Source of the DNA: Opitutus sp. GAS368
GTDB lineage: Bacteria > Verrucomicrobiota > Verrucomicrobiia > Opitutales > UBA953
DNA length: 64,000 bases
Reading direction: 5' to 3'
Assembly (NCBI GenBank): GCA_945866215.1
Contig: CAMBGQ010000003.1
Coordinates: 16,210-80,209 of the forward strand
Shown here: positions 9,518 to 19,901 of the stretch, piece by piece
Layout: every line of letters begins with the position of its first letter
Numbering within the stretch: the stretch's first letter is position 1
Program-made: the position numbers and the translations under genes
The notes under the pieces: model-generated
The model's input: only the letters and a program-made list of their open reading frames with translations
Told to the model about the DNA's origin: nothing
Database searches by the model: none

Positions 9518-10906
9518 ATGAACCTCCCCAGTCCCGCCGCCTTGTGCGCGGCTGCCTTGCGTTTGCCGCGGCTGCCGAGCGCGCCGGACGTTATCGGGCC
9601 GATTGCCGTGGCGGTCTCGGGCGGTGCGGACTCGGTCTATCTGCTCTGTGCGCTCTGGGGCGACGAGGCCGTGCGTCCGCGTCTTCGTGTCCTCCACTTC
9701 GATCACCGGGTGCGGGGCGAAGCCTCGGCGGAGGACGCGCGTTTCGTCGCAGCTTTGTGCGCCGCGCTCGGCGTACCCTGTGCGTTGGGTGCCCGCGAAG
9801 GGGAGGGTGCCGCCGCCGAGGGAGAATTACGCGCGGAGCGCGACGCTTTCTTCGCCGAGCGACGCGCCGACCTCGGCTGCACTCTATTATGCACCGCCCA
9901 TCACCTCGATGACATCGTCGAGAACGCGTTGATGCGACTCGCCCGCGGGGCCGGTCTGGCCGGCTTGGCCGCGCCCCGTGTCCTGCAGGAGTTTCGCGAC
10001 GGCCATCGTCGCTGGCGTCCGCTGATCGAAGCTGGCCTCACGAAAGCCAGCGTACTCGTCGCGTTACGTTCCACCGGCATTCCTTGGCGGGAAGACGCGA
10101 CCAACCTCCTGCCCATCGCGACCCGCAACCGTATCCGTCGCTGGTTGGCCGATGGCGGGGATGCGGCGCTCGGTCTCGGCTACACCGAGGGCTTCGCCCG
10201 CTCCGCCCGCATCCTCGGCGAGGCGCAGGCTGCCTTAGCGCAGTGGGCGGGAGAACTGGGCTGCGTGCTCGGACCGGATGGACGGATGCCGGTGGCCGCC
10301 CTCAAGGGCCGCCCGCCGGCCCTGGTCCAGGAATGCCTTCGTGAATTCCTTCATCACCATGGCATCACGGACCCCGGCGCGAAATCTCTCGAGCCTCTGG
10401 CGTGGGCGATCGGCGCCGGTGCAGACGGCCACTCACCGGTGCGTGGCCGCGTCGTGCGCGTGCAGGGTGGCAGCCTCGCCATCCTGACCGGGTTGCCAGA
10501 ACTCGGCCCCGGCGAACGACCGTTGACTATCGGCCAACCTGATGACGAGGTCGGCTTGCTCGCTGAGTTCGTGGACGTCGACGACGCGCTTTGGGCCCGT
10601 TTGTCGCGCGGCGAGATTTCACCCGCCCGAGAAACCTATGTCCTCGCGCCGAAAGTGCCGCTGGTTTGGCGCGGCCGGGTAGAGGGTGACCGTTATCAAC
10701 CCATGGGATCGCCAGGCACGTCCAAGTTATCCGACCTGCTCATCAACCGTAAAATCCCATTGGAGAAGCGGGAGGCCCTGCCCGTCGTGCTGGCCGGCTC
10801 GGAAATCCTCTGGGTACCGGGCCTTCCGCCCGCCGAGACGGCCCGCCTTCCGGGCCCTTTTAAGGGGGCTCTCCGGTTGACTTGGAGGGGTCCGTGTTTA
10901 GATTAG
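9518..10906 (+). CDS. tilS: tRNA(Ile)-lysidine synthase
   Basis: Attaches lysine to C34 of the CAU-anticodon tRNA-Ile, so that it reads AUA and not AUG. 462 aa from ATG 9518, with GTG 9512 as an alternative. The PP-loop motif AVSGGADS lies around residues 32-39. HHLDDIVENALMRLARG follows and is typical of TilS. The C-terminal TilS domain (about residues 385-460) includes SDLLINRKIP and EILWVPGL. ftsH starts 11 nt after its stop. Confidence 0.93.
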   Translation: MNLPSPAALCAAALRLPRLPSAPDVIGPIAVAVSGGADSVYLLCALWGDEAVRPRLRVLHFDHRVRGEASAEDARFVAALCAALGVPCALGAREGEGAAAEGELRAERDAFFAERRADLGCTLLCTAHHLDDIVENALMRLARGAGLAGLAAPRVLQEFRDGHRRWRPLIEAGLTKASVLVALRSTGIPWREDATNLLPIATRNRIRRWLADGGDAALGLGYTEGFARSARILGEAQAALAQWAGELGCVLGPDGRMPVAALKGRPPALVQECLREFLHHHGITDPGAKSLEPLAWAIGAGADGHSPVRGRVVRVQGGSLAILTGLPELGPGERPLTIGQPDDEVGLLAEFVDVDDALWARLSRGEISPARETYVLAPKVPLVWRGRVEGDRYQPMGSPGTSKLSDLLINRKIPLEKREALPVVLAGSEILWVPGLPPAETARLPGPFKGALRLTWRGPCLD

Positions 10907-10917
10907 TCCTTCTGCCT

Positions 10918-12918
10918 ATGAGTCAAAACGACCAGCCGGATGATAATAAGAACGGACCGCGTCTGAACGCCAAGCCGGTGCTCGTCTGGATGCTTTTGAT
11001 GGCGGCAATCATCGCCCTGTTTAATTTTCCGGGAGCCGCTTCCGGCAACGCCGTCCAGAAGCTGGAGGTCACCCAAGTCCTCGCCCTCGCGCAGGAGAAG
11101 AAGATCAAGAATCTCACGCTCCAGCCCAACCCCACCGCAGGCTCCGACCGTTGGGTCCGGGTCACCGGCGAACTTGAGGTCGCCGGGGCGGTGGCCGAAG
11201 AGAAGTCACGCTTCTTCGCTGACGGATACCTGACCGACAAGGACCGCGAAGTGCTCCGGGCGTCCGTTCCCGGCGATGCCTTCAAGGAAGTCCCGGCCCA
11301 GACCGGCTGGACGATGTTCCTCTACAACGTGCTACCTACGCTCCTCATCTCGGGCGTGGTATTGTTCTTCATGTTCCGGTTCCTGAAGAACGCCAACCGT
11401 GGTGCGATGCAGTTCGCCAAGTCCCGCGCGCGGCTTAATTCGACGGACAAGGAGTCCACGACTTTCAAGGACGTCGCCGGTTGCGACGAGGCCAAGGAAG
11501 AGGTCAAGGAGATCGTCGACTTCCTCAAGGACCCAAAGCGTTTCACCAAGATCGGCGCCAGCATCCCGAAGGGGGTGCTGATGGTCGGCCCGCCCGGCAC
11601 CGGCAAGACCCTTCTCGCCCGCGCCGTCGCCGGCGAAGCCGGCGTGCCCTTCCTCAGCATTAGCGGCTCCGATTTCGTCGAGATGTTCGTCGGTGTCGGC
11701 GCGGCCCGCGTGCGCGATACCTTCGAGCAGGCCCGTAAGCTCGCTCCGTGCATCATCTTCATCGACGAAATCGACGCAGTCGGTCGTCAACGCGGCGCCG
11801 GGGTCGGTGGCGGCAACGATGAGCGTGAACAGACCCTCAATTCACTTCTGGTCGAGATGGATGGCTTCGACGGCCAAGCCGGCGTGATCGTCATCGGCGC
11901 GACCAACCGTTCCGACGTCCTCGACTCCGCCTTGCTCCGTCCGGGCCGCTTCGATCGCCAAGTGTTCGTCGACTTACCCGACTTGCGTGGTCGCGAGGCC
12001 GTTCTGGCCGTGCACGCGAAGCGTTTTCAGCTGGCTCCGTCCGTCGACCTTCAACGCGTTGCGCGCATCACGACCGGCATGTCCGGCGCCGACTTGGCCA
12101 ATCTCCTCAACGAAGGCGCCCTCCATGCGGGCCGTCGTAATCGCGAGAAGGTCGAGATGTCCGACATCGAAGAGGCGCGCGACAAGATCGCCTACGGCCG
12201 GGAACGCAAAAAGGTCATGGACGAGGCCGACCTCAAGAACACCGCTTACCACGAGGCCGGCCATGCCGTGGTCCAGGCCCTCATCGACGACGGGGCGCTG
12301 CCGCTCCACAAGGTCACCATCATCCCGCGAGGCCGCGCCCTCGGCATGGCGATGCTGATGCCGACCAAGGAAATCCTCGGCTACTCCCGCAAGCGCCTGC
12401 TTGATTATATCTGCATGGCGATGGCTGGTCGGGTTGGCGAGAAGGTCATCTCCGGAGAGATCTCGAACGGTGCCTCGAGCGACATCAAGCAGGCCACGCG
12501 CTTCGCCCGTCAGATGGTCTGCGACTGGGGCATGAGCGACCTCGGACCCATCGCCTTCGGCGAGAATTCCGATACCGTCTTCCTCGGTCGCGAAATCTCC
12601 CGCACGCAGAACCACAGCGACGCCACCGCGCGCCGTATCGACGAGGCCATCTCGCTCATCGTCCAGGAACAGTATGCCCGCGCCGAGAAGCTCATCGCTG
12701 ACAACGCCGAAGCCCATCGCAAGATCGCCGAGGCGCTCCTGCTGCACGAGACCCTCGACGGCGTCCATGTGATGGAAATCCTTAAGACCGGCTCCATCCA
12801 GACACCTATGGCTGGACTGGTCGTGGCGCCGCTGCCGGTGCCAGACGTCGTTCCTTCGGCTGATAAACCAGCCGCGGATACCGGTAATGGTCTCCAGTCT
12901 TCCCCCAGCCCCGCTTGA
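10918..12918 (+). CDS. ftsH: ATP-dependent zinc metalloprotease FtsH
   Basis: Inner-membrane AAA+ protease for quality control and regulated proteolysis. 666 aa from ATG 10918; an in-frame ATG at 10882 would overlap tilS. There are two membrane helices, about residues 20-38 and 135-157, flanking a periplasmic region. Walker A is GPPGTGKT (224-231), Walker B is [11 protein letters not shown], the arginine-finger region is [10 protein letters not shown], and the zinc site is HEAGH (445-449). The C-terminal tail is acidic and Pro-rich. The tilS-ftsH order is a common bacterial pairing. Confidence 0.97.
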   Translation: MSQNDQPDDNKNGPRLNAKPVLVWMLLMAAIIALFNFPGAASGNAVQKLEVTQVLALAQEKKIKNLTLQPNPTAGSDRWVRVTGELEVAGAVAEEKSRFFADGYLTDKDREVLRASVPGDAFKEVPAQTGWTMFLYNVLPTLLISGVVLFFMFRFLKNANRGAMQFAKSRARLNSTDKESTTFKDVAGCDEAKEEVKEIVDFLKDPKRFTKIGASIPKGVLMVGPPGTGKTLLARAVAGEAGVPFLSISGSDFVEMFVGVGAARVRDTFEQARKLAPCIIFIDEIDAVGRQRGAGVGGGNDEREQTLNSLLVEMDGFDGQAGVIVIGATNRSDVLDSALLRPGRFDRQVFVDLPDLRGREAVLAVHAKRFQLAPSVDLQRVARITTGMSGADLANLLNEGALHAGRRNREKVEMSDIEEARDKIAYGRERKKVMDEADLKNTAYHEAGHAVVQALIDDGALPLHKVTIIPRGRALGMAMLMPTKEILGYSRKRLLDYICMAMAGRVGEKVISGEISNGASSDIKQATRFARQMVCDWGMSDLGPIAFGENSDTVFLGREISRTQNHSDATARRIDEAISLIVQEQYARAEKLIADNAEAHRKIAEALLLHETLDGVHVMEILKTGSIQTPMAGLVVAPLPVPDVVPSADKPAADTGNGLQSSPSPA

Positions 12919-12955
12919 GGTTTGCCCTCGGCGGGCCGGGAGGGTAGGGTAGGGC

Positions 12956-13531
12956 ATGGTCATCGGACTCACGGGCGGTATCGGTTGCGGCAAGTCCGCC
13001 GCGGCGGCTTGCTTCGCGGAGTTCGGCTTTAATGTCGTCGAGGCCGATCTCCTTGCCCGCCAAGTGTTGGCCTCGCCGGGCTGTGTCCGCCAGCTGCGGG
13101 AACGTTGGGGCGATGCTTGCGTCGGCCGAGACGGTCTGCCTGATCGCCGTTGGATCGCGGCCAAGGTCTTCGCGCTCCCAGCAGAAATGGCTTTCCTCGA
13201 AGGACTCACGCACCCGGAAGTAGCCCGCCTCCGCCAACAAGCCGTCACTGATTCCCGGCGTCATCACATCGTCGAAATCCCTTTGCTTTACGAAAAGAAC
13301 CTGGCACCTGAGTTCGCTTTGATTGCGTGCGTGGCTTGCTCCGAAGAAACCCGTCGCAGTCGTTTGCTCAAAAAGGGGCTGACAGGGGATGAAATCACCC
13401 GGAGAGTAGATGCACAAATGCCTCTATTGGAGAAGGTTAAGCGTGCAGACGTCGTTTTTTGGAACGATGGCGAACCCTCGTTTCTTCGCGAGCAGATTGC
13501 GGCTTTCGTCGGGCGGCTTCCGGCGCCTTGA
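12956..13531 (+). CDS. coaE: Dephospho-CoA kinase
   Basis: Last step of coenzyme A synthesis, phosphorylating the 3'-OH of dephospho-CoA. 191 aa. The N-terminus is GLTGGIGCGKS, with the P-loop at residues 7-14, then DLLARQV with the conserved Asp, and the lid region SRLLKKGLT. The start lies 37 nt after ftsH, so it may be in the same transcript. The following 125 nt (13532-13656) contain no gene and no clear terminator. Confidence 0.94.
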   Translation: MVIGLTGGIGCGKSAAAACFAEFGFNVVEADLLARQVLASPGCVRQLRERWGDACVGRDGLPDRRWIAAKVFALPAEMAFLEGLTHPEVARLRQQAVTDSRRHHIVEIPLLYEKNLAPEFALIACVACSEETRRSRLLKKGLTGDEITRRVDAQMPLLEKVKRADVVFWNDGEPSFLREQIAAFVGRLPAP

Positions 13532-13656
13532 ACCCGGTTAGGTGAGGTATATTTGCGGTTGCGGGCGGGGTGCTCCGATTTAGGTTAAAAATTCCCGTTG
13601 TTTCCTGACCGAAGGAACAATCCTCCACCCCCCATCCCCGCTCCCGTTTTCCTGCT

Positions 13657-15381
13657 GTGACGACCGCCGACGATTACGTCATTCAATTCATCCAAGACAA
13701 GGGACTGGTGTCTCCTGCCGAGGTGAGCGTGGCGCGTGCCGCCATCGAGAACGTCCCGGAGGGTCAGAGCGCGGACACCCTCGCCATCGCCAAGCTGGTC
13801 GAGACCGGCAAGGTGGCATGGCCCAAGATCACGGCCGCCCTCAGCCAGGAGTTCGACATGGAAATCGTGGACGTCGGTCAAGTCGTGCCCGACGACGCCA
13901 TCCTGAAACTCATCAGCCGCGAGCAGGCCGAGAAGCATAACATCTTGCCGCTGCAGATGGACGGAACGGAACTGCTCGTCGCCATCTCGGATCCGCTCGA
14001 CACCGAGACCATTGATTCCATCTCGCGCCTGCTCAAGCTCGCCATCAGCGCAAAGCTGGCGCCGCCCGACGAGCTCAAGGAAGCCATCGGGCGCTGTTAT
14101 GGCGGGTCCCAGGTTGGCGGCGGCGCCGCCTACGCCGACATCCTCGGCAAGGGTGCCGACGACGGTATCTCCGTCGAACTGCCGCAGGGGGGCGACGTGA
14201 AGGAGGATGACGCGCCCATCATCCGCTACGTCAACTCGCTGATTGTCGACGCGATCCGTCGCAAGGCATCGGACATCCATCTCGAACCCCTCGAGAAGCG
14301 GTTCCGCGTCCGTTTCCGCGTCGACGGCGTGCTGCAGGAGATGAAAGGTCCGCCCAAGCGCCTGCAGCCCTCGATCATCTCCCGCCTCAAGCTCATGGCG
14401 GAAGTCTCGCTCGCCGAGAAGCGTATCCCGCAGGACGGGCGCATCCAAGCCCGTACCGGCGGCCGCGATATCGACTTACGTGTCTCGGTCCTCCCGACCG
14501 TCTACGGCGAGTCGATCGTCATGCGAATCCTCGACAAGGAAGGCCTCAAGCTGGGCCTCCCCGAACTGGGTTTCTTCGCCGATGACCAGGCCAAGTTCCA
14601 GGGCCTCATCTCCGGTTCGGACGGTGTCTTCCTTGTCACCGGTCCGACCGGCTCCGGCAAGTCGACGACGCTTTATTCCGCGCTCAATTACATCAACAAG
14701 CCAGACCGTAAGATCATCACCGTCGAGGACCCGGTCGAATACCAGATGGCGGGCATCAACCAGGTGCAGGTCAAGCGCGACGTCGGCATGACGTTCGCCG
14801 CCGCGCTCCGCGCGATGCTCCGGCAGGCGCCGAATATCGTCATGATCGGCGAAATCCGCGACCTTGAGACCGCGGAGATCGCGATCAACGCCGCCCTCAC
14901 TGGCCACATGGTGTTCTCGACCCTCCACACCAACGATTCGGTCAGTTCCGTCACCCGCCTCGTCGACATCGGCGTTAAGCCGTTCCTCGTGTCCGCGGCC
15001 CTCCGCGGGGCCCTCGCCCAGCGTCTCGTGCGCCGCAACTGCCAAGGCTGCGCCGCGCCGTATCGCCCGACCGCCAAGGAACTCTACTCCATCGGCATGA
15101 CCGAGCAGGATCTCGCCAACGCCACCCCGATGAAGGGGCCGGGTTGCCCGAAGTGTGGCGACCGTGGTTACAAGGGTCGTCGCGGCGTCTTCGAGCTCTT
15201 CGTCATCACGGAGGAAATTCAGGAGATGATTTACGGTGGCGCCAACCTCGTCGACCTCCGGCGCAAGGCGCGCGAGGCCGGGATGCGCACGATGCGCGAG
15301 GACGGTCAGCGCAAGGTCGCCTCCGGCATGACCACGATCGAGGAAGTGCTCGGCTCCACCGTCGCGGACGACGTCATCTGA
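13657..15381 (+). CDS. GspE/PilB-family secretion/pilus assembly ATPase (first copy)
   Basis: Hexameric cytoplasmic ATPase that powers pilus or pseudopilus extension. 574 aa from a GTG start at 13657 (MTTADDYV). An N-terminal MshEN/T2SSE-N domain spans about residues 1-150. The C-terminal motor has Walker A GPTGSGKS (329-336), the Asp box VEDPVEYQ, Walker [11 protein letters not shown] and the His box TLHTND. The zinc-binding tetracysteine is Cys462, Cys465, Cys497 and Cys500. It is first in a four-gene motor cassette, 4 nt before pilT. Whether it serves type IV pili or type II secretion cannot be told from sequence. Confidence 0.93.
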   Translation: MTTADDYVIQFIQDKGLVSPAEVSVARAAIENVPEGQSADTLAIAKLVETGKVAWPKITAALSQEFDMEIVDVGQVVPDDAILKLISREQAEKHNILPLQMDGTELLVAISDPLDTETIDSISRLLKLAISAKLAPPDELKEAIGRCYGGSQVGGGAAYADILGKGADDGISVELPQGGDVKEDDAPIIRYVNSLIVDAIRRKASDIHLEPLEKRFRVRFRVDGVLQEMKGPPKRLQPSIISRLKLMAEVSLAEKRIPQDGRIQARTGGRDIDLRVSVLPTVYGESIVMRILDKEGLKLGLPELGFFADDQAKFQGLISGSDGVFLVTGPTGSGKSTTLYSALNYINKPDRKIITVEDPVEYQMAGINQVQVKRDVGMTFAAALRAMLRQAPNIVMIGEIRDLETAEIAINAALTGHMVFSTLHTNDSVSSVTRLVDIGVKPFLVSAALRGALAQRLVRRNCQGCAAPYRPTAKELYSIGMTEQDLANATPMKGPGCPKCGDRGYKGRRGVFELFVITEEIQEMIYGGANLVDLRRKAREAGMRTMREDGQRKVASGMTTIEEVLGSTVADDVI

Positions 15382-15385
15382 GCGT

Positions 15386-16462
15386 ATGGCCTACGTGATG
15401 AATCAGCTGCTGGAGGCCATGGTGGAGAACGGGGCCTCGGACCTGCACATCAACGCGGGCCGGCCCCCGAGCCTGCGTGTCCGCGGCGACATCGTCTCCG
15501 TCGAAGGCGCCGCCCTCACCGCGGCCGAGACCGAAGCGATGGTCACGGCCTTGCTTCCCGCGGCGCACTTGGCACGCTTCGCGTCCGAAGGTAGCTGCGA
15601 TTTCGCCCTCTCCTTCCGGCAAGGCGTCCGCCTGCGCGTCAACGCCTACCGCGGCCAGTCTGGCCATGGCATGGTGCTGCGCTTGCTCCCCTCCCAGATG
15701 TTCACGCTGGAGCAACTCCGATTGCCCCCGGCCATCAAGGACCTTTTGCGCCGCGCGCGCGGGCTGATCCTCGTGACGGGTCCGACTGGGTCAGGCAAGA
15801 CGACGACCCTCGCTTCGATGATCAATTGGATCAACGAGAACGAGCAGGGGCACATCATCACGATCGAAGACCCGATTGAGTATGAGCATCCCCACAAGAA
15901 TTGCCTGGTGACGCAGCGCGAGGTCGGCACCGACCTCTCGTCCTTCGCTGAGGGCCTGCGTTCCGCCCTCCGCCAGGACCCGGACGTCATCCTCATCGGG
16001 GAGCTCCGCGACCTGGAGACGATTGAAGCCGCCATCACCGCGGCCGAGACCGGCCACCTTGTGCTCGGCACGCTGCATACCTCCGGCGCCGCGCGCACCA
16101 TCGACCGTCTCGTGGACGCCTTCCCGGACCAGAGTCGTCCGATGATCCGCGACCAGCTTTCGACTTCCCTCACCGCCGTGATTTCCCAGTCGCTCCTGCA
16201 GACCACCGATTCCAAGCGCATCGCCGCCTACGAGATCATGGTCGTCAATGACGCCGTCTCCGCGAAGATCCGCGACGGGAAGACCTTCCAGCTGCTGACC
16301 GATATCGAGACTGGCGCCGCCCTGGGCATGCGTTCCCTCGATGGCGACCTGCTCTCGCTCTTTTTCCAAGGCGTCGTCTCCGAGGCCGAGGTCTTCAACT
16401 ACTGCCAAAGTCCGGCCGCCATGCGCGTGCGCATGCGCGGCGAGGGCGCGGCGAAACGCTGA
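15386..16462 (+). CDS. pilT: Type IV pilus twitching motility ATPase PilT
   Basis: Retraction ATPase that depolymerises the pilus. 358 aa, the usual PilT length. The N-terminus [12 protein letters not shown] is typical of PilT, not PilB. Walker A is GPTGSGKT (132-139), then the Asp box IEDPIEY, Walker [11 protein letters not shown] and the His box GTLHTSGA. There is no zinc tetracysteine, as expected. It sits between two PilB-type ATPases and begins 4 nt after the first. Its presence implies retractile pili and not only a type II secretion system. Confidence 0.93.
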   Translation: MAYVMNQLLEAMVENGASDLHINAGRPPSLRVRGDIVSVEGAALTAAETEAMVTALLPAAHLARFASEGSCDFALSFRQGVRLRVNAYRGQSGHGMVLRLLPSQMFTLEQLRLPPAIKDLLRRARGLILVTGPTGSGKTTTLASMINWINENEQGHIITIEDPIEYEHPHKNCLVTQREVGTDLSSFAEGLRSALRQDPDVILIGELRDLETIEAAITAAETGHLVLGTLHTSGAARTIDRLVDAFPDQSRPMIRDQLSTSLTAVISQSLLQTTDSKRIAAYEIMVVNDAVSAKIRDGKTFQLLTDIETGAALGMRSLDGDLLSLFFQGVVSEAEVFNYCQSPAAMRVRMRGEGAAKR

Positions 16463-16491
16463 ACGCTCCCACTCTTACCCCCGCCTTTCCC

Positions 16492-18174
16492 ATGTACGAC
16501 GACCACAGTGACGTAATCCGCGACATCGCCCTCGAAGCGGGCCTCGTGACGCCGGCCCAAGCCGAGGAGGTCTGGGAATCCCAAGCCACTACCGGGAAAT
16601 CTTTCAGCGATAGTCTCATCGACACCGGTCTCGCCGACCGGCCGACCCTCCTGCAGGCCATCGCTGACCACATGCAGGTGCAGTTCTACTCCGCCGTACC
16701 GGCTGACCCGGGTGAGGCCCTGACCAAGCTCCTCAAAGGACCGCAGGCCCACAAATATGTCGTGCTGCCGGTCGCCGATGAGGCGGGCAAGCTCACCCTG
16801 CTCGCAAAGGACCCCTTCAATTCCTCGGTCATCAGCGAACTGAGCTTCATCTTGCAGAAGGATATCGAACTGGCCGTGGCCGACCCCGCCCAAGTCGAAG
16901 CCGCGGTGACGCGCATCTACGGTGAGGCCACTTCCTCCTCGATGGAAGAGCTGCTGGGCGAGTTCGGCGAGGTCGATACCGCCGCCGTCACTGATGAGGA
17001 TGTCACCAAGCAGGCCAGCCAGGCGCCGATCATCCGCTTCGTTGACCTCGTCCTTCAGGAAGGCGTCAAGGCCAAGGCCTCAGACATCCACTTCGAGCCG
17101 TTTGAGCATGAGTTCCGCATCCGTCTCCGCATTGACGGCTCGCTGTACGAAATGGCGCCTCCGCCCAAGAACCTCGCCTCGGCGGTGATCGCCCGCGTCA
17201 AGGTCCTCTCCTCGCTCAACATCGCCGAACGACGCGTGCCGCAGGACGGACGCATCAAGACGACCATCAGCGGACGCCAGATCGACCTCCGCGTGTCCAC
17301 CTTGCCGACGCAGTTCGGCGAGTCCGTCGTGCTTCGAATCCTCGATAAGACCGTCGTTAACCTCAGCCTCGAGGCCCTCTCGATGCAGGACGACATCAAG
17401 GAAGGTATCCGCACGATGGTCGGCCGTCCAAACGGCATCTTCATTGTGACCGGTCCGACCGGCTCGGGCAAGACGACCACACTTTATTCCGCGCTCCGTG
17501 AGGTCAATACCGAGGACGTCAAGATACTGACCGCCGAAGACCCCGTTGAATACGAGGTCGAGGGCATCATGCAGGTGCCGATCAACCACCAGGTCGGCCT
17601 CACTTTCGCCGCCGCCCTCCGCTCCTTTCTGCGACAGGACCCGGACACGATCATGGTCGGTGAAATCCGCGACTTGGAGACCGCCCAGATCGCCGTGCAG
17701 GCTTCCCTGACCGGCCACGTGGTGCTTTCCACCCTCCACACCAATGACGCGCCCGGCGCCGTCACCCGACTCATCGACATGGGCCTGGAGCCCTTCCTCA
17801 TCTCGGCTTCCCTCGAAGGCGTCCTCGCCCAGCGCCTGCTGCGTCGCGTCTGCAAGACCTGCCGAATCGCCTATGAGCCGGACAAGGATATCGTGGACAT
17901 GCTGGGCGTCGATGCGCTTGAGATTGCCAATAAGAAGTTCTTCTACGGCAAGGGGTGCCCCGACTGCAACCGCTCCGGCTACAAGGGACGGCAAGGGCTT
18001 TTCGAGCTGATGACGATCAACGATTCGCTCCGCACGCTCATCACCCAGAAATCTCCGACCTTGGTCATCAAGCAGAAAGCCATCGAGTCGGGCATGCGCC
18101 CGCTTCGCGAAGACGGGCTGCGCTGCATCTTCGACGGACACACCTCCATCGAGGAAGTCCTTAAGTACACTTAA
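16492..18174 (+). CDS. pilB: GspE/PilB-family secretion/pilus assembly ATPase (second copy)
   Basis: Extension-type ATPase of 560 aa, a clear paralogue of the protein at 13657-15381 but not a recent copy: the N-terminal 150 residues differ greatly. Walker A is GPTGSGKT (321-328), Walker [11 protein letters not shown] and the His box TLHTND. The zinc motif is CKTC near residue 455 and CPDC near residue 490. It is directly followed by pilC, the usual pilB neighbour, so this copy is the better candidate for PilB. The leader before ATG is pyrimidine-rich (CCGCCTTTCCC) with no SD. Confidence 0.92.
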   Translation: MYDDHSDVIRDIALEAGLVTPAQAEEVWESQATTGKSFSDSLIDTGLADRPTLLQAIADHMQVQFYSAVPADPGEALTKLLKGPQAHKYVVLPVADEAGKLTLLAKDPFNSSVISELSFILQKDIELAVADPAQVEAAVTRIYGEATSSSMEELLGEFGEVDTAAVTDEDVTKQASQAPIIRFVDLVLQEGVKAKASDIHFEPFEHEFRIRLRIDGSLYEMAPPPKNLASAVIARVKVLSSLNIAERRVPQDGRIKTTISGRQIDLRVSTLPTQFGESVVLRILDKTVVNLSLEALSMQDDIKEGIRTMVGRPNGIFIVTGPTGSGKTTTLYSALREVNTEDVKILTAEDPVEYEVEGIMQVPINHQVGLTFAAALRSFLRQDPDTIMVGEIRDLETAQIAVQASLTGHVVLSTLHTNDAPGAVTRLIDMGLEPFLISASLEGVLAQRLLRRVCKTCRIAYEPDKDIVDMLGVDALEIANKKFFYGKGCPDCNRSGYKGRQGLFELMTINDSLRTLITQKSPTLVIKQKAIESGMRPLREDGLRCIFDGHTSIEEVLKYT

Positions 18175-18201
18175 CTATCCATCTCACCCCACCCCCATCC
18201 C

Positions 18202-19443
18202 ATGCCCGACTACAAGTACACCGCCATCGACCGCAACGGGGTCCAAGCCACCGGCAAGATTGAGGCTGCCAGCGAAGAGCAAGCCCGCACGAAACTCATG
18301 GCCAAAGGCCTCATGGTCACCAGCCTGGCCTCCGACAGCGGTGCGGCCAAGGCCGCCGCGGCGCCCGTCGCCGCGAAGGCCGGCTTCAGTTTCGGCGCCA
18401 AGGTCACCTCCGGCGACGTCACTATCATGACGCGGCAGCTGGCCACCCTCATCGTCGCCGGCCTGCCGCTCCTCCGCGCCCTCGAGCTGATCACCAAGCA
18501 GGAGCGCAACCCGGCCTTCAAGGCGATTCTGGGTAACGTGGCCGACAGCGTCTCCCAAGGTAACAACCTCTCGGAAGCCTTGCAGGCCCATCCGAAGGTC
18601 TTCGACAAGCTCTTCGTCAACATGGTGCGCGCGGGTGAGGCGGGGGGCGTGCTCGACAAGGTTCTTGATCGTCTCGCAAAGTTCCGCGAGAAGGCCGAGC
18701 GTATCCAGAAGAAGGTCAAATCGGCGATGGTCTACCCGGGCGTCGTCATGTCCGTGGCCATCATCATTGTTTACATCCTGATGGTGAAGGTCGTGCCTTC
18801 CTTCCAGAAGCTGCTCGATGGTCAGAAGACCAACATGCCGCCGCTGACGCAGTTCGTCGTTGGTATCTCGAAGCTGCTGACGGAATACTGGTGGGCTACC
18901 CCGATTCTCATCTTCGGGATTTACTTCGGCCTGAAGACGTGGCTGGCCACGGATAAAGGCAAGGAGATCTTCGACCGAATCCTCTTCCGCCTGCCCAAGA
19001 TCGGCGGTTTTGTGCAGATCGTCTCGGTGTCCCGGTTCGCTCGTACGTTCGGTACGTTGATGGCCTCCGGCGTCCCGATTCTGCAATCCATCACCATCAC
19101 GCGCGACACGCTCTCCAATGTGGTCATCGCGAAGTCCCTCGAGCGCGTGCATGATCGCGTCCGCGACGGCGAACCGCTTTCGGTGCCGCTCGAGCAATCT
19201 GGGGTCTTCCCGCAAATGGTCACGTCGATGATTCAGGTCGGCGAAGAGACCGGCCAGCTGCCCGAGATGCTCAACCGCGTCGCCGACATCTACGACGAGG
19301 AAGTCGACAATGCCGTGACCGCGCTGACCTCGATCATCGAGCCGGTGCTCATCGTCTTCCTCGCTGTCGTCGTCGGCACGATCGTGCTGGCGATGTTCCT
19401 GCCGCTCATCGCCCTCATCACCAAGATGACCGGCGGCGGCTGA
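18202..19443 (+). CDS. pilC: Type IV pilus / type II secretion inner-membrane platform protein
   Basis: Polytopic inner-membrane protein on which the PilB and PilT motors act. 413 aa. The N-terminus YKYTAIDRNG and the two repeated T2SSF domains (about residues 75-195 and 280-400) are visible. The second domain contains SGVPILQSI and QVGEETGQLPEML. Three membrane spans are expected near residues 175-195, 230-250 and 380-405. It is last in the motor cassette; no pilin or secretin gene is in the window. A terminator follows 22 nt after the stop. Confidence 0.93.
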   Translation: MPDYKYTAIDRNGVQATGKIEAASEEQARTKLMAKGLMVTSLASDSGAAKAAAAPVAAKAGFSFGAKVTSGDVTIMTRQLATLIVAGLPLLRALELITKQERNPAFKAILGNVADSVSQGNNLSEALQAHPKVFDKLFVNMVRAGEAGGVLDKVLDRLAKFREKAERIQKKVKSAMVYPGVVMSVAIIIVYILMVKVVPSFQKLLDGQKTNMPPLTQFVVGISKLLTEYWWATPILIFGIYFGLKTWLATDKGKEIFDRILFRLPKIGGFVQIVSVSRFARTFGTLMASGVPILQSITITRDTLSNVVIAKSLERVHDRVRDGEPLSVPLEQSGVFPQMVTSMIQVGEETGQLPEMLNRVADIYDEEVDNAVTALTSIIEPVLIVFLAVVVGTIVLAMFLPLIALITKMTGGG

Positions 19444-19465
19444 GCCTATCGCTGTACCGATGACG

Positions 19466-19496
19466 AAGCCCGGCCGTAAGGAACCGGGCTTTTTCT
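19466..19496 (+). terminator. Terminator after pilC
   Basis: Stem AAGCCCGG (19466-19473) pairs with CCGGGCTT (19484-19491), followed by TTTTCTTTT. It ends the pilus motor cassette. Confidence 0.85.
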
Positions 19497-19530
19497 TTTC
19501 CCAGGGCGGGGAAGTGTCCCCCCAAAAAGG

Positions 19531-19568
19531 AGGCGGCTTGCATACCCCTATGCAAGCCGCCTGTTTTT
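19531..19568. terminator. Bidirectional terminator hairpin
   Basis: A perfect 14-bp stem (19531-19544 with 19549-19562) with a CCCC loop is followed by GTTTTTTA on the plus strand. On the minus strand it is followed by CCTTTTTGGGG. The minus-strand reading would end the tRNA transcript that comes from 19788 downwards; the plus-strand reading is a second stop after pilC. Confidence 0.85.
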
Positions 19569-19710
19569 TACTACTTTATCTTACTTACCCCATTGTCCCG
19601 TAGGACAAATTTAATATCTGATACCGTGCATTTAATTCGGTCGGGTTCAAGCCGTTTTCGCACCTTTTCGGTCAACCACACTAAGTGATTGATATTAAAG
19701 GGTTTAAAAT

Positions 19711-19788
19711 TGGGTGCAGGGGTAGGATTTGAACCTACGACCTTCAGGTTATGAGCCTGACGAGCTAACCGGGCTGCTCCACCCTGCA
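19711..19788 (-). tRNA. Initiator-type tRNA-Met (anticodon CAT) with unusual identity bases
   Basis: Minus-strand cloverleaf. Acceptor TGCAGGG pairs with CCCTGCA, the D arm contains GGAGCAGCCCGGTTAGCTC, the anticodon arm is TCAGG-CTCATAA-CCTGA, the T arm is GTAGG-TTCAAAT-CCTAC, and CCA is encoded. The TGGAGCAG block, A11:U24 and the GCTCGTC stretch match bacterial initiator tRNA. Position 1:72 is a U:A pair (not the usual C x A mismatch), pair 29:41 is A:U (not G:C), and the discriminator is C73. An elongator tRNA-Met would not carry the TGGAGCAG block. Confidence 0.88.
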
Positions 19789-19890
19789 ATAAGTGGGAGC
19801 GTGAGGAGATAGCGGCCGGGACGGAGCCGCAAGCCATTTCGTGAAGGAAATCTGCACCAAAGTGCGGGGCAAAAAGGGTTGAAGCAAATC

Positions 19891-19897
19891 AAGGAGG
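19891..19897 (+). promoter_or_regulatory. Strong Shine-Dalgarno site deciding the VWA1 start
   Basis: AAGGAGG lies 4 nt before ATG 19902 and 28 nt before the next in-frame ATG (19926), so it favours 19902. Such a perfect SD is rare in this window, where most leaders have none. Confidence 0.6.
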
Positions 19898-19901
19898 CGG
19901 G

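Larger units (their letters stand above)
19444..19901. other. Protein-free stretch with two terminators and one tRNA
   Basis: The only stretch over 300 bases without a protein gene. It contains a plus-strand terminator after pilC, a bidirectional hairpin, an AT-richer spacer (19569-19710) in which I see nothing specific, the initiator-like tRNA on the minus strand, and a 100-nt leader before the first VWA gene. A short open frame on the minus strand (19571-19837) runs through the tRNA and is not believable as a gene. Confidence 0.7.

Noticed and set aside
19571..19837. 88-aa open frame on the minus strand
   Set aside because: Runs through the initiator-like tRNA; the tRNA fold is complete.
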